A DNA stretch of 64,000 nt from Sphingomonas rosea. GTDB lineage: Bacteria; Pseudomonadota; Alphaproteobacteria; Sphingomonadales; Sphingomonadaceae. The stretch covers positions 1,650,501 to 1,714,500 of the forward strand of contig NZ_BAABBR010000001.1 in NCBI RefSeq assembly GCF_039538065.1, in the 5' to 3' direction. Below, piece after piece: positions 18,220 to 27,788 of the stretch. The position numbers and the translations under genes were made by a program. Positions within the stretch are counted from its first letter, which is position 1; each line of letters opens with the position of its first letter. The notes below the pieces were generated by a model. That model was not told the DNA's origin. It ran no database searches and saw only the letters and a program-made list of their open reading frames with translations.

Positions 18220-18703
18220 GAGCATCGCCACCGAGCGGCTGCTCCTCCGCCGCGCCCGGATCGACGATGTCGGCGCGATGCACCGCATCATGCGCGATCC
18301 CCAAGCCATGCGTTACTGGTCGACGCTCCCGCACGAGAGCGTCAGGCAGACCGCCGACTGGGTCCGCTCGATGCTCGATCCGCCGGCCGAGGGCGACGAC
18401 TTCATCATCACGCTCGATGGCGCGGTGATCGGCAAGCTGGGCGCGTGGAAGCTCCCCGACATCGGCTATCTCCTCGACCCCGCGCACTGGGGCCGCGGCT
18501 ATGCGAGCGAGGCGCTCGCCGCCTTCCTCGCCCACCGCCGCCGGCTGGGGACGAGCCACCTCACCGCCGACACCGACCCCCGCAACACGCCCTCGATCAA
18601 GCTCCTCCAGCGCCACGGCTTCGTCGAAACCGGCCGCGCCGAGAAGACTTGGCTGATCGGCGATCAATGGTACGACAGCATCTACTGGCGGCTCGATTTC
18701 TGA
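18182..18703 (+). CDS. GNAT-family N-acetyltransferase
   Basis: A RimJ/RimL-type acetyltransferase of about 160 residues. Typical start of the domain is TERLLLRRARIDDVGAMHRI; acetyl-CoA motif A is YLLDPAHWGRGYASEALAAF; the end ASxxLxxxxGF-like block is SIKLLQRHGFVETG. The substrate is unknown. The start is uncertain: no ATG, GTG or TTG lies at the domain boundary, so I used the ATG at 18182, which overlaps the glycosylase gene by 38 nt; a CTG at 18212 is the alternative. Confidence 0.85.
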   Translation: MSSRWRWSTALVESIATERLLLRRARIDDVGAMHRIMRDPQAMRYWSTLPHESVRQTADWVRSMLDPPAEGDDFIITLDGAVIGKLGAWKLPDIGYLLDPAHWGRGYASEALAAFLAHRRRLGTSHLTADTDPRNTPSIKLLQRHGFVETGRAEKTWLIGDQWYDSIYWRLDF

Positions 18704-18725
18704 CGCCGCCCGAAAGGCCTTGCCC

Positions 18726-19535
18726 ATGACCGACGCCCAGCAAGACGCCCACAGCAAGGTCCCGGTCGTCACCTTGGGCTTCTGGATCATCAAGATCCTC
18801 GCCACCACGCTCGGCGAGACCGGCGGCGACGCGGTCAGCATGAGCTGGCTCGGCGAAACCACGCCCGGCGCCGGCAGCAGCGGCCTCAACGGCTATCTCG
18901 TCGGCACCGCCATCTTCGGCGTCCTGCTCCTGGCCCTGGTCTGGCTCCAGGTCCGTGCCCGCCGCTTCCATCCCTGGCTCTACTGGGCGACGATCATCGC
19001 CTCGACCACCGCCGGCACGACGCTCGCCGACTTCGCGACCCGCTCGATCGGCCTCGGCTATCCCGGCGGCTCGCTGCTTCTCTTCGCGCTCGTCCTCGCC
19101 TCGCTCGTCGCCTGGTACCGGACGCTCGGCACGGTCGACGTCAACCGCATCGCCAGCGCCCGGGCCGAGACCTTCTACTGGATCACCATCACGTTCTCGC
19201 AGACCCTCGGCACCGCGCTCGGCGACTGGGTGGCCGACGGCTCGCTCGGCTATTCGGGCGCCGCGCTCCTGTTCGGCGGCGCGCTCGCGCTGCTCGCAGC
19301 GCTCTATTTCGCCACCAGCATCTCGCGCGTGCTGCTGTTCTGGGCGGCTTTCATCCTCACCCGCCCGCTCGGTGCGACCGTCGGCGACTTCCTCGACAAG
19401 CCGGTCGCCAAGGGCGGGCTCGAATTCAGCCGCCCGCTCGCCACCGCGGTCCTCGCCGGTGCCATCGTCCTCCTGATCCTCCTGGTGCCCCAGCGCGCGG
19501 GCAGCCATCCCGAGGGGCGGGCCACCGCCCGCTGA
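18726..19535 (+). CDS. COG4705-family integral membrane protein with internal repeats
   Basis: A 269-residue membrane protein with about eight helices. A short motif recurs four times along the chain: TLGETGGDAVS, TTAGTTLADFATR, TLGTALGDWVADG and PLGATVGDFLDKP, indicating internal duplication with conserved Gly-Asp pairs that could line a pore or metal site. This matches the COG4705 family, whose function is not established. ATG at 18726 is preceded by GAAAGG. It is convergent with the antiporter gene, with only 3 nt between the stops. Confidence 0.8.
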   Translation: MTDAQQDAHSKVPVVTLGFWIIKILATTLGETGGDAVSMSWLGETTPGAGSSGLNGYLVGTAIFGVLLLALVWLQVRARRFHPWLYWATIIASTTAGTTLADFATRSIGLGYPGGSLLLFALVLASLVAWYRTLGTVDVNRIASARAETFYWITITFSQTLGTALGDWVADGSLGYSGAALLFGGALALLAALYFATSISRVLLFWAAFILTRPLGATVGDFLDKPVAKGGLEFSRPLATAVLAGAIVLLILLVPQRAGSHPEGRATAR

Positions 19536-19538
19536 CGC

Positions 19539-20780
19539 TCAGGCCGGCTCCTGCTGGCCGGTCGCCCGATCGACTGCGAGGCCCGCGGTGAAGCCGTGCA
19601 CCACGGTCGAAAGCAGGATGGTGAAGGCGACGATCGCCCACAATTCGGCCTCGTTGGTGAGCTCGGCGTGCGAGCCGGCATAGCCGAGGTAATAGATCGA
19701 ACCGATCCCGCGCACCCCGTAGAAGGCGACCACCGCTCGTTCGCGATGCTTCTCGAAGGTGCCGATCAGCGACAGCCAGCCGACCAGCGGCCGGATCAGG
19801 AACAACAGCGCCGCCCCGATCGCCGCGCCCTTCCAGGTCAGCGCGGGCAACAAGGCGGGCAGCGCAGCGCCGAGCGCGACCAGCAGCACGGCGGTCAGCG
19901 CATGCTCGATCGCCTCGCTGAAGCCGTGGAGCTGTGTATGGAACTCGTGGTTCGATTCCTGCCGCCGCAGCGTCAGCCCCGACACGAAGGCCGCGATGAA
20001 GCCATAGCCTTCGACCAGCTCGGTCAGGCCATAGACCGCGAGCACCCCGGCGAGCGCGATCACGCCCGATTCGGTGTCCGCCAGCGGGTTCTTGCGCGGC
20101 CAGGAGAAGAGCAGCTTGCCGAGCAGCCAGCCAAGCGCCACGCCCGAGGCCAGTCCCACCGCGATCCGGTAGGCGACGTCGAGCCACAGCCATTCGGTCA
20201 GCACCGCGCCGGTGAGCGAGCCTGCGGCCGCGATTCCCAGCGCGAGATAGACAAACGGAAAGGCGAGCCCGTCGTTAAGCCCCGCCTCGGTGGTGAGCGA
20301 GAAACGCACCGGATGCTCGCCCCCCTCGAGCGGGGCGCCAACCTGGACGTCGCCCGCGAGCACCGGGTCGGTCGGCGCGAGCACCGCCGCCAGCAGCAGC
20401 GCGCCCGCCAGCGTCATGCCCGCGAACGCCCAGCCGAGAAAGGCGACCGCGGCGATGCAAAGCGGCATGGCGACGATCAGCAGCCGGACCGTCGGCTTCC
20501 ACAGGCCGCGCGACGATAGCTTGTCGATCCGGAGACCAACCCCGAACAGTCCGACCACGATGCAGATCTCGCTGATCACTTCCCACGGCTTGGGCAGCGC
20601 GATGGGGTCGATGGTCTCGGGCATGCCCGGGATCCAGCCGAAGGCGAGAAACCCCAATCCGATCAGCAATGCCGAGGCCGCCGGCTCGCGCCCCGAGACG
20701 AAGCGCGGAAGCCAGTAGGCGATGATGATGATCGCGCCAAAGGCGACCAGCACGAGGTGATAGGGGGAAATCTCGTACAT
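19539..20780 (-). CDS. CPA-family cation/proton antiporter
   Basis: A 413-residue transporter with about 12 membrane helices, exchanging Na+ or K+ for H+. Diagnostic segments are LLLAAVLAPTDPVLAGDVQVG (part of the antiporter core), EAGLNDGLAFPFVYLALG with the conserved N-D pair, and VAFYGVRGIGSIYYLGYA near the end. The ATG at 20780 starts directly at the first helix (MYEISPYHLVLVAFGAI); the open frame continues 50 codons upstream without hydrophobic or family sequence. Confidence 0.92.
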   Translation of the reverse strand: MYEISPYHLVLVAFGAIIIIAYWLPRFVSGREPAASALLIGLGFLAFGWIPGMPETIDPIALPKPWEVISEICIVVGLFGVGLRIDKLSSRGLWKPTVRLLIVAMPLCIAAVAFLGWAFAGMTLAGALLLAAVLAPTDPVLAGDVQVGAPLEGGEHPVRFSLTTEAGLNDGLAFPFVYLALGIAAAGSLTGAVLTEWLWLDVAYRIAVGLASGVALGWLLGKLLFSWPRKNPLADTESGVIALAGVLAVYGLTELVEGYGFIAAFVSGLTLRRQESNHEFHTQLHGFSEAIEHALTAVLLVALGAALPALLPALTWKGAAIGAALLFLIRPLVGWLSLIGTFEKHRERAVVAFYGVRGIGSIYYLGYAGSHAELTNEAELWAIVAFTILLSTVVHGFTAGLAVDRATGQQEPA

Positions 20781-20892
20781 CTGCAGTCCGGTCAGGGGCC
20801 GCCAATCGACAGGAAATACGCTGCCCCACTCCGACCGGCCTGGTGAGTTCGCGCCATGAACCGCGGGGGCGGCCATTCGGTTGCGCCGGGCA

Positions 20893-20928
20893 GCCGGAGG
20901 CGTGCGATTTCGGCAGCTTGCCTCCGGC
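20893..20928. repeat. Perfect 9-bp inverted repeat, 18-nt loop
   Basis: GCCGGAGGC and GCCTCCGGC, separated by 18 nt, lie in the 198-nt gap between the antiporter and the small secreted protein gene. No T-run follows on either strand, so it is not a standard terminator. Nothing else is recognised in the gap beyond promoter space. Confidence 0.5.
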
Positions 20929-20978
20929 ACTGGCCGGGGTAAATTCTAAGCCGACACATTCGCTCGAGAGGGAAGCCC

Positions 20979-21392
20979 ATGCTGCTCTTGCTGCTGCTCG
21001 CGCAAACGACGCCGACCGATGGCCTCCGCAATTGCCGGCAGCGCGACGTGCTCGGAACGATCGTTCCCTATTATTGCCCGCCGGGCAGTACACCATCCCA
21101 GCGCAAGTCACGCGGGACCGAGCCGCCGACCCCCGGCTCGCAAGCCTATTTTTGCAGGGTGAGGACAAGCGAACCGCGCTGGTTTATTTCGGGCACCTTC
21201 TGGAGCGCCCAGCGCCCGGCAGAGATCAGCGCGCGTTTCCAGCGCCAGCTCGCTTCATCTGCCTACACCTTCACATCGCAGGCGAGCTGCATGTCGGGGC
21301 CAAGCATCGCGGGCATCGAGGAAGAGCGTCGCAAATATATGGGCTACCTCAAGAGCACCTTCAACGCGGTCACCAGCGTCACGTTTCGGTGA
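20979..21392 (+). CDS. Small secreted hypothetical protein
   Basis: A 137-residue protein I do not recognise. A very short hydrophobic start (MLLLLLLAQTTPTDG) suggests a signal peptide. Four cysteines (in RNCRQRD, PYYCPPG, AYFCRVR and QASCMSG) could form two disulphides in the periplasm. The ATG has a good GAGGG ribosome site. A UUCG-loop terminator follows 60 nt after the stop, so it is probably a single-gene transcript. Base composition looks slightly less GC-rich than its neighbours. Confidence 0.65.
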   Translation: MLLLLLLAQTTPTDGLRNCRQRDVLGTIVPYYCPPGSTPSQRKSRGTEPPTPGSQAYFCRVRTSEPRWFISGTFWSAQRPAEISARFQRQLASSAYTFTSQASCMSGPSIAGIEEERRKYMGYLKSTFNAVTSVTFR

Positions 21393-21451
21393 GCGCAACC
21401 GGCGTCACCGGGCGAGAGCCTTGTAACGTAGGATTTCATTTGCTTAACTCA

Positions 21452-21480
21452 CCCCAGCGGTTCGCCGTTGGGGTTCTTTC
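21452..21480 (+). terminator. Rho-independent terminator with UUCG loop
   Basis: CCCCAGCGG-TTCG-CCGTTGGGG (21452-21473, one G-U pair, extra-stable UUCG loop) is followed by TTCTTTC. It lies downstream of the small secreted protein gene. Confidence 0.8.
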
Positions 21481-21535
21481 GATGGTTTGACTCGATCGGC
21501 GTGCGATCCGCCGCAAGCGCGAACCGGGGTCGAAG

Positions 21536-21577
21536 AACGACTCGCGCACCCTGTGACATTCGAGACCTTGTTCAGGT

Positions 21578-21578
<1 letters not shown>
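21536..21578 (-). repeat. 43-bp dispersed repeat, copy A
   Basis: This 43-nt sequence matches 48425-48467 on the opposite strand at 42 of 43 positions. Copy A ends at the last base of the aguB stop codon. The core reads (minus strand) CTGAACAAGGTCTCGAATGT. No coding or terminator role is evident. It could be a dispersed element or a binding site. Confidence 0.8.
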
Positions 21579-22429
<851 letters not shown>

Positions 22430-22436
22430 AAGTGTC

Positions 22437-23411
22437 TCAGGCCGGGATCTGTTGGGAGATGCAGTGGAAGCTTCCGCCGCCGGTCAGGATATGGTCGGCC
22501 CGAAGCCCGGTTACCAGATGCTGCGGGAACAGCGCCTGGAAGACGGTCACCGCCGCTGCGTCGTTCTCGGCCCCGTAGAGCGGGACCACCACCGCCGCAT
22601 TGCCGACGAGGAAGTTCATGTAGCTCGCCGGGATGACGTCGCCGTCGACCTCGACCCGCCCGGCCGAGGGAATGCTGACGATGTCGAGCCCGGCGGCCTT
22701 GAGGCGCCTGGCGGCATCGGCGAACACCGCCGCATTGGGGTCGTCCCTGGCCGGCGTCGGAAGCGCCACGCGGCCGGGCGCCACGAACCGCGCGAGATTG
22801 TCGACGTGGCCGTCGGTATGGTCGTTGGCGAGCCCCTCGCCGAGCCATATGATCTTCGACGCGCCGAGGTCGCGGGCGAGCCGCTCCTCGATGTCCGCGC
22901 GGCTCAGCCCGGAATTGCGGTTGGGGTTGAGCAGGCACTGCTCGGTTGTCAGGAAGGTGCCCGACCCGTCGCCGTCGATCGCGCCGCCTTCGAGGATCCA
23001 GTCGGCCTTGGCGTAGGGGAGGGCCGCCGAGCCAGCGAGCCGCTCGCCGATGCTGTCGTCGCCCTCGAGGTCGTATTTGCCGCCCCAGCCGTTGAAGCCG
23101 AAGCCCTGCGCCCGCCGGTCGGTGCCCGAGCCGAGCACGATCGGCCCCGTGTCGCGCAGCCAGATGTCGCCGAACGGCTCCACCAGCACGCTCGCAAAGG
23201 GGGCGAGGCGGCGGGCCTCGGCCGCAGCGGTCTCGTCGGCGGCGACGAGAAGGATCTCCTCGCCCTTACCGCCGGCGTGGAGCGCCTCGGCGAGCGCGGC
23301 GACCTCGGCCTGCGCGGGCGCCAGGTCCTCGAGCCAGAGTTCGGGATCGCTCGGAAAGCCGAGCCACATGGCCGCGTGCGGCGACCATTCGGGGAGCGGG
23401 GAGTGGGGCAT
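22437..23411 (-). CDS. aguA: Agmatine deiminase
   Basis: Converts agmatine to N-carbamoylputrescine and ammonia. The 324-residue protein of the peptidyl-arginine deiminase fold has FGDIWLRDTGPI, the ANDHTDGHVDNLARFV His-Asp block and the nucleophile Cys in GGGSFHCISQQ near the C-terminus. The start at 23411 gives the usual PEWSPHAAMWLGFPS N-terminus; an in-frame upstream codon would add nine residues. First gene of the aguA-aguB pair. Confidence 0.95.
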   Translation of the reverse strand: MPHSPLPEWSPHAAMWLGFPSDPELWLEDLAPAQAEVAALAEALHAGGKGEEILLVAADETAAAEARRLAPFASVLVEPFGDIWLRDTGPIVLGSGTDRRAQGFGFNGWGGKYDLEGDDSIGERLAGSAALPYAKADWILEGGAIDGDGSGTFLTTEQCLLNPNRNSGLSRADIEERLARDLGASKIIWLGEGLANDHTDGHVDNLARFVAPGRVALPTPARDDPNAAVFADAARRLKAAGLDIVSIPSAGRVEVDGDVIPASYMNFLVGNAAVVVPLYGAENDAAAVTVFQALFPQHLVTGLRADHILTGGGSFHCISQQIPA

Positions 23412-23511
23412 GGCGCGCCGGTAACAGTCTTGAGCCATTGCGCCAAGTTAGCCTTGCGGGCTGCGCCCAGCCGTGCATGTTTGTCGGGTATCTCAGGGGG
23501 AGACACCAGAA

Positions 23512-25452
23512 GTGAAGCGTATCCTTTTCGCCGCGGCAGCCAGCCTGCTCGCGACCACCGCCGCGTCCGCAGCGCCGCTCAGCATCGACCAGGCCGCCAA
23601 GCTTTTCGCCACCCGCAGCAGCGGCTGGGCGCCCGACCTTTCGCCGAACGGCGATCGCATCGCCTATCTCGCCGCGGGGCCCGGCTCGATCAGCTACCTC
23701 CACGTCATGGATGTCGCGACCAAGAGCGACAACGTGCTCCTCCAGTCGAGCGGCAAGCCCGAGCAATTGCGCTGGTGCGGCTTTGCCGACGATACCTGGC
23801 TCATCTGCTATTTCGACGGTGACGTGCCCTATGCCGGGCAGATCATCTCGAGCAGCCGCCTCGTCGCGGTCGACAGCCGGACCGGCGCGGTCAAGCGGCT
23901 CGGCGTGTCGGACAGCTCGGTCTCGCGCGAGTTCATCCAGTTCGACGGCAATGTCATCGACTGGCTTCCGCACCGCACCGGCGCGATCCTCATCCAGCGC
24001 AACTATCCCAACCTCAGCAACGACGGCGAAAGCGGGAGCGGGGTCGACGAGCTCCAGCTGGGCTCGTTCAAGTTCACCAAGGTGGTCTCGCCGGCGGTGG
24101 GAAGCCAATATTATTCGACCGACGGCCGCGGCCAGATCCGCTTCCGCGGCGTCAGCGAGATCAACCAGTTCGGCAAGCTCACCGGCAAGCAGAACTGGGC
24201 CTACCTCAAGGCCGGCTCGACCAGCTGGCAGTCGCTTCCCGACTTTGGCGAGAGCTTCCAGCCGCTGACGGTCGATCGCCGCACCGACTCGCTCTATTAT
24301 CTGAAGCCGCTCAACGGCCGGCAGGCGCTCTATTCGTTCAAGCTCGATGGCAGCAACGTCTCGACCCTCGTCGCCAAGAACGACAAGGTCGACATCGACG
24401 GTGTCCTTCGCTTCGGCGCCGAAAACGATGTCGCGGGCTATAGCTACACCGAGGACCGCGAGCATCTGGTCTACACCGACCCGGCCGCCAGGGCGCTGGC
24501 CTCGTCGCTGTCGCGGGCGTTGCCCGATCTTCCGCTCATCAACATCGCGGGCAACGACAAGGCGCACAATCGCCTGCTGATCCACGCCACCGCCGACGTC
24601 GATCCGGGCGTCTATTACCTGCTCGACCAGACGACCAAGAAGATGGACGTCGTGCTGGAGAGCAACAAGTTCATCGACCGTTCGCTGCTCGCGCCGATGC
24701 GGCAGATCGACGTGCCGATGTCGGACGGCAAGTCGATCCCCGCCTACATCACGCGTTCGGCGTCGGCCGGGACGGGCCCGCGGCCGGTCGTCATCCTGCC
24801 GCACGGCGGCCCGACCTCACGCGACAGCTGGGGCTTCGACTGGCTGACCCAGTTCCTCGCGGCGCGCGGCTATGTCGTGGTGCAGCCCAATTATCGCGGC
24901 TCGGACGGCTACGGGAAGGACTTCCTCGGCGACAATGCGATCAAGTCGTGGAAGCTGGTGATGTCGGACATCCGCGACACCTCGGACTGGCTGGTCAAGC
25001 AGGGCATCGCCGATCCCAATCGCATGGCGATGATGGGCTGGTCCTACGGCGGTTATGCCGCGCTCCAGTCGGCCGCCATGGACCAGCGCTACAAGGCGGT
25101 GGTCGCGATCGCGCCGGTCACCAGCTTCAAGAAGCTGCGCGGACAGATGGCCGGCTTCACCAACGAGGACCTCAGCCTCAAGGAGATCGGCAAGGGCGAC
25201 CAGCTGGCCGAGGGCTCGCCGGTCAATCGCGCGGGCGACATCAAGGCGCCGGTGCTGCTGGTCCATGGCACGCTCGACGGCAATGTCGCCTACGAGCAGA
25301 GTCGCGCCATGCAGGCGGCGCTTCACCGCACCGGCAACCAGGCCGAGCTGATCACCTTCAAGGGGCTCGACCACCAGCTGGCCGACAGCGATGCCCGCAC
25401 GCAGATGCTGACCGCGATCGGCCAGATGCTCGACAAGACCATCGGGCACTGA
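23512..25452 (+). CDS. Secreted S9-family peptidase (prolyl oligopeptidase-like)
   Basis: A 646-residue serine peptidase with a signal peptide (MKRILFAAAASLLATTAASA). The N-terminal beta-propeller (about 25-380) is followed by the alpha/beta-hydrolase catalytic domain with the nucleophile in GWSYGGYAALQ, Asp in HGTLDGNV and His in FKGLDHQLAD. It probably cleaves short peptides or dipeptides in the periplasm. The GTG at 23512 is preferred because AGGGGGAG lies about 9 nt upstream and the signal peptide starts there. It ends at a bidirectional terminator shared with rpsD. Confidence 0.92.
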   Translation: MKRILFAAAASLLATTAASAAPLSIDQAAKLFATRSSGWAPDLSPNGDRIAYLAAGPGSISYLHVMDVATKSDNVLLQSSGKPEQLRWCGFADDTWLICYFDGDVPYAGQIISSSRLVAVDSRTGAVKRLGVSDSSVSREFIQFDGNVIDWLPHRTGAILIQRNYPNLSNDGESGSGVDELQLGSFKFTKVVSPAVGSQYYSTDGRGQIRFRGVSEINQFGKLTGKQNWAYLKAGSTSWQSLPDFGESFQPLTVDRRTDSLYYLKPLNGRQALYSFKLDGSNVSTLVAKNDKVDIDGVLRFGAENDVAGYSYTEDREHLVYTDPAARALASSLSRALPDLPLINIAGNDKAHNRLLIHATADVDPGVYYLLDQTTKKMDVVLESNKFIDRSLLAPMRQIDVPMSDGKSIPAYITRSASAGTGPRPVVILPHGGPTSRDSWGFDWLTQFLAARGYVVVQPNYRGSDGYGKDFLGDNAIKSWKLVMSDIRDTSDWLVKQGIADPNRMAMMGWSYGGYAALQSAAMDQRYKAVVAIAPVTSFKKLRGQMAGFTNEDLSLKEIGKGDQLAEGSPVNRAGDIKAPVLLVHGTLDGNVAYEQSRAMQAALHRTGNQAELITFKGLDHQLADSDARTQMLTAIGQMLDKTIGH

Positions 25453-25461
25453 GGGCATAAG

Positions 25462-25493
25462 AAAAGGGCGGCCCCGCGAGGGACCGCCCTTTT
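25462..25493. terminator. Bidirectional terminator between S9 peptidase and rpsD
   Basis: AAAAGGGCGG-c-CCC-gcga-GGG-a-CCGCCCTTTT: a GC-rich stem with one mismatch, a GCGA loop, an A-run on one side and a T-run on the other. It can end transcripts arriving from both convergent genes. Confidence 0.9.
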
Positions 25494-25515
25494 CATGTCG
25501 CGATAAGCGCGGGGC

Positions 25516-26130
25516 TTAGCGCGAGTAGAATTCGACCACGAGGTTCGGCTCCATCCGGACCGGATAGGGCACCTCATCGAGGGTCGGCACGCGGGTGTAG
25601 GTCACCTTCGTGTTGCCGTCGACCGACACGTAGTCGGGGATGTCGCGCTCGGCGAGACTCTGCGCCTCGAGGACCAGCGCCATTTCCTGCGCCTTGGGGC
25701 CGAGCTCGATCACGTCACCGACATTGATGCGGCGCGAGGCGACGTTGCACTTGCCGCCGTTGACGCGGATGTGGCCGTGGCTGACGAGCTGGCGGGCAGC
25801 CCAGATCGTCGGCGCGAACTTGGCGCGGTAGACGATCATGTCGAGGCGGCGCTCGAGCAGGCCGATCAGATTCTGGCTGGCGTCGCCCTTCATGCGGCTC
25901 GCCTGCTGGAAGGTCTGCTTGAACTGCTTCTCGGTGACGTCGCCGTAATAGCCCTTGAGCTTCTGCTTGGCGCGCAGCTGGATGCCGAAGTCCGACATCT
26001 TGCCCTTGCGGCGCTGGCCGTGCTGGCCGGGACCATATTCGCGCTTGTTGACCGGGCTCTTCGGGCGACCGAAGACGTTCTCGCCCATGCGGCGGTCGAG
26101 CTTGTACTTGGCGCTGCTGCGCTTCGACAT
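25516..26130 (-). CDS. rpsD: 30S ribosomal protein S4
   Basis: Primary 16S rRNA-binding protein and assembly initiator, 204 residues. The N-terminus [20 protein letters not shown] followed by RPKSP is the alphaproteobacterial form. The central S4 RNA-binding domain has [15 protein letters not shown] and [17 protein letters not shown], and the end is [21 protein letters not shown] at 26130; the open frame extends 40 codons upstream without ribosomal sequence. It stands alone here, outside any ribosomal protein operon. Confidence 0.97.
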   Translation of the reverse strand: MSKRSSAKYKLDRRMGENVFGRPKSPVNKREYGPGQHGQRRKGKMSDFGIQLRAKQKLKGYYGDVTEKQFKQTFQQASRMKGDASQNLIGLLERRLDMIVYRAKFAPTIWAARQLVSHGHIRVNGGKCNVASRRINVGDVIELGPKAQEMALVLEAQSLAERDIPDYVSVDGNTKVTYTRVPTLDEVPYPVRMEPNLVVEFYSR

Positions 26131-26299
26131 GGTGTTTCCTTCAATTGCGTTTCGTTTTCGTGCTGTCCGGAACCGCGCTACGACCATTCGAGAATGGGGC
26201 AGGGCTACCGCTTCACCGGACGTGCGGAGCCAATTGCGAAGGCGCGCCACTAGGGCAGGGGCTTGCGAAGGTCAAGGTCGATGGGCCAAGGCAGTCGCC

Positions 26300-26608
26300 A
26301 TGAGCGATCCCCTCGACCCCGAAGACTGCACCACCATGACCGAGGTCCGCGCCGGCGTGGACGCGGTCGACCAGGCCATCGTCGACTTTCTCGCGCTACG
26401 CTTCGGCTACATGGAAGCAGCCGCGCGGATCAAGCCGGGCCGCGGCGCGGTGCGCGACGAGGCGCGGAAAGCCGACGTGCTCGCCAAGGTCGATGCCGCC
26501 GCCGACGAGGCCGGGCTCGACCGCAAGCTGATCGCCAGCCTCTACGAACAATTGATCGAGGCCTCGATCGCCTACGAGTTCGAGGTGTTCGACCGCACCC
26601 GCGGGTGA
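26300..26608 (+). CDS. AroQ-type chorismate mutase
   Basis: Rearranges chorismate to prephenate for phenylalanine and tyrosine synthesis. The 102-residue all-helical domain shows the active-site arginines and lysines in the AroQ pattern: VRAGVDAVDQAIVDFLALR, EAAARIKPGRGAVRDEARKA and [13 protein letters not shown]. It is stand-alone rather than fused to prephenate dehydratase. ATG at 26300. The 3' end overlaps the convergent trmJ by 37 nt. The 169-nt gap to rpsD holds only promoter space. Confidence 0.9.
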   Translation: MSDPLDPEDCTTMTEVRAGVDAVDQAIVDFLALRFGYMEAAARIKPGRGAVRDEARKADVLAKVDAAADEAGLDRKLIASLYEQLIEASIAYEFEVFDRTRG

Positions 26609-27309
26609 GCGATCGCGCGGATCATTCCGCGCACCGCCTTGGTTTCGCGTGCCGACCAGCCGGTCTTGTTGAAGATCGTGCGGATGGTCTGGCGCGTCGC
26701 CTGCGCCCGTTCGGGCGGACGGAAATAATCGGCGGCCGAGAGATATTCGTCGAGCTGGCCGATCAGCCCCTCGACGTCGGCCTGCGGCGCGCGCGGCTCG
26801 ACCTCGAACCTGGTCGGCTGTGCGAGCGCCGTGGTGCGTGACCATTCATAAGCGAGCAGGATCACCGCCTGCGCAAGGTTCAGGCTGCCGAAATCGGGAT
26901 TGATCGGCACGGTCACGATGTGGCTGGCGAGGACAACATCCTCGCTGGTGAGGCCCGACCGTTCGGGCCCGAACAGGATCGCACTTCGCCCGGGCTGGGC
27001 ATGGATGGCAGCGGCCATTCCTTCGGGCCCGACCACCGGGGTGACGGCGTCGCGCTTGCGGACGGTCGAGGCGAAGACCTGGCTACAGTCGGCGATTGCC
27101 TCGGCGACGGTGGCGAACACCTGCGCCTTCTCGAGCACCACGTCCGCCCCGCTCGCCGCCGGCCCGGCATCGGGATTCGGCCAGCCGTCGCGCGGCGCGA
27201 CGAGGCGCATCTCGGTCAGCCCGAAATTGAGCATCGCTCGGGCCGCCTTGCCGATGTTCTGGCCGAGCTGGGGATTGACCAGCACGATGACGGGCGGCGG
27301 CGCGGTCAC
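26572..27309 (-). CDS. trmJ: tRNA/rRNA 2'-O-methyltransferase of the TrmJ type
   Basis: SPOUT-fold methyltransferase, probably modifying the ribose at tRNA position 32. The 245-residue protein shows [20 protein letters not shown] near the start, [15 protein letters not shown] (motif 2) and the knot segment [20 protein letters not shown] (motif 3), followed by a C-terminal helical extension as in TrmJ. It overlaps nrdR by ATGA and is the last gene of the rpiB-glyA-nrdR-trmJ operon. Confidence 0.88.
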   Translation of the reverse strand: MTAPPPVIVLVNPQLGQNIGKAARAMLNFGLTEMRLVAPRDGWPNPDAGPAASGADVVLEKAQVFATVAEAIADCSQVFASTVRKRDAVTPVVGPEGMAAAIHAQPGRSAILFGPERSGLTSEDVVLASHIVTVPINPDFGSLNLAQAVILLAYEWSRTTALAQPTRFEVEPRAPQADVEGLIGQLDEYLSAADYFRPPERAQATRQTIRTIFNKTGWSARETKAVRGMIRAIAHPRVRSNTSNS

Positions 27310-27788
27310 AGCAGCTTGCCCGGCTCGGGGGCGGGCTCGCCCTCTTCGCCGACCTCGCCCGCGATCTCGGCGAAGTCGCTGGCTTCGGAAAAGTCGCGAT
27401 AGATGGAAGCAAAGCGGATGTAGGCGACGTGGTCGAGAGTCTTCAGCCCCTCCATCACGCGTTCGCCGATCTGCTCGGCGCGCACCTCGTCGCCACTGGT
27501 CTCGAGCTGGCGCTGGATGCTCGACACCAGCCGCTCGATCTTCTCGGACGGGATGTCACGCTTGGCACTGGCGAAGCCGATCGCGCGGGCGAGCTTGGCC
27601 CGGTCGAACGCCTCGCGGCTGCCGTCCTTCTTGATCACCACGAGGTCGCGCAACTGGACGCGCTCGAAGGTGGTGAAGCGCGCGCCGCAGCCTTCGCACT
27701 GGCGCCGGCGACGGATCGCCGCCCCGTCTTCCGACGAGCGGCTGTCCTTCACCTGGCTATCCTGGTCTCCGCAGAAAGGGCAGCGCAT
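27306..27788 (-). CDS. nrdR: Ribonucleotide reductase regulator NrdR
   Basis: ATP/dATP-sensing repressor of ribonucleotide reductase genes, 160 residues. The N-terminal zinc ribbon has [17 protein letters not shown] and [15 protein letters not shown]; the ATP-cone follows (about 49-139) with [20 protein letters not shown]. Its ATG overlaps the glyA stop by 1 nt (TGATG) and its stop overlaps trmJ. The glyA-nrdR neighbourhood is common in Proteobacteria. Confidence 0.96.
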   Translation of the reverse strand: MRCPFCGDQDSQVKDSRSSEDGAAIRRRRQCEGCGARFTTFERVQLRDLVVIKKDGSREAFDRAKLARAIGFASAKRDIPSEKIERLVSSIQRQLETSGDEVRAEQIGERVMEGLKTLDHVAYIRFASIYRDFSEASDFAEIAGEVGEEGEPAPEPGKLL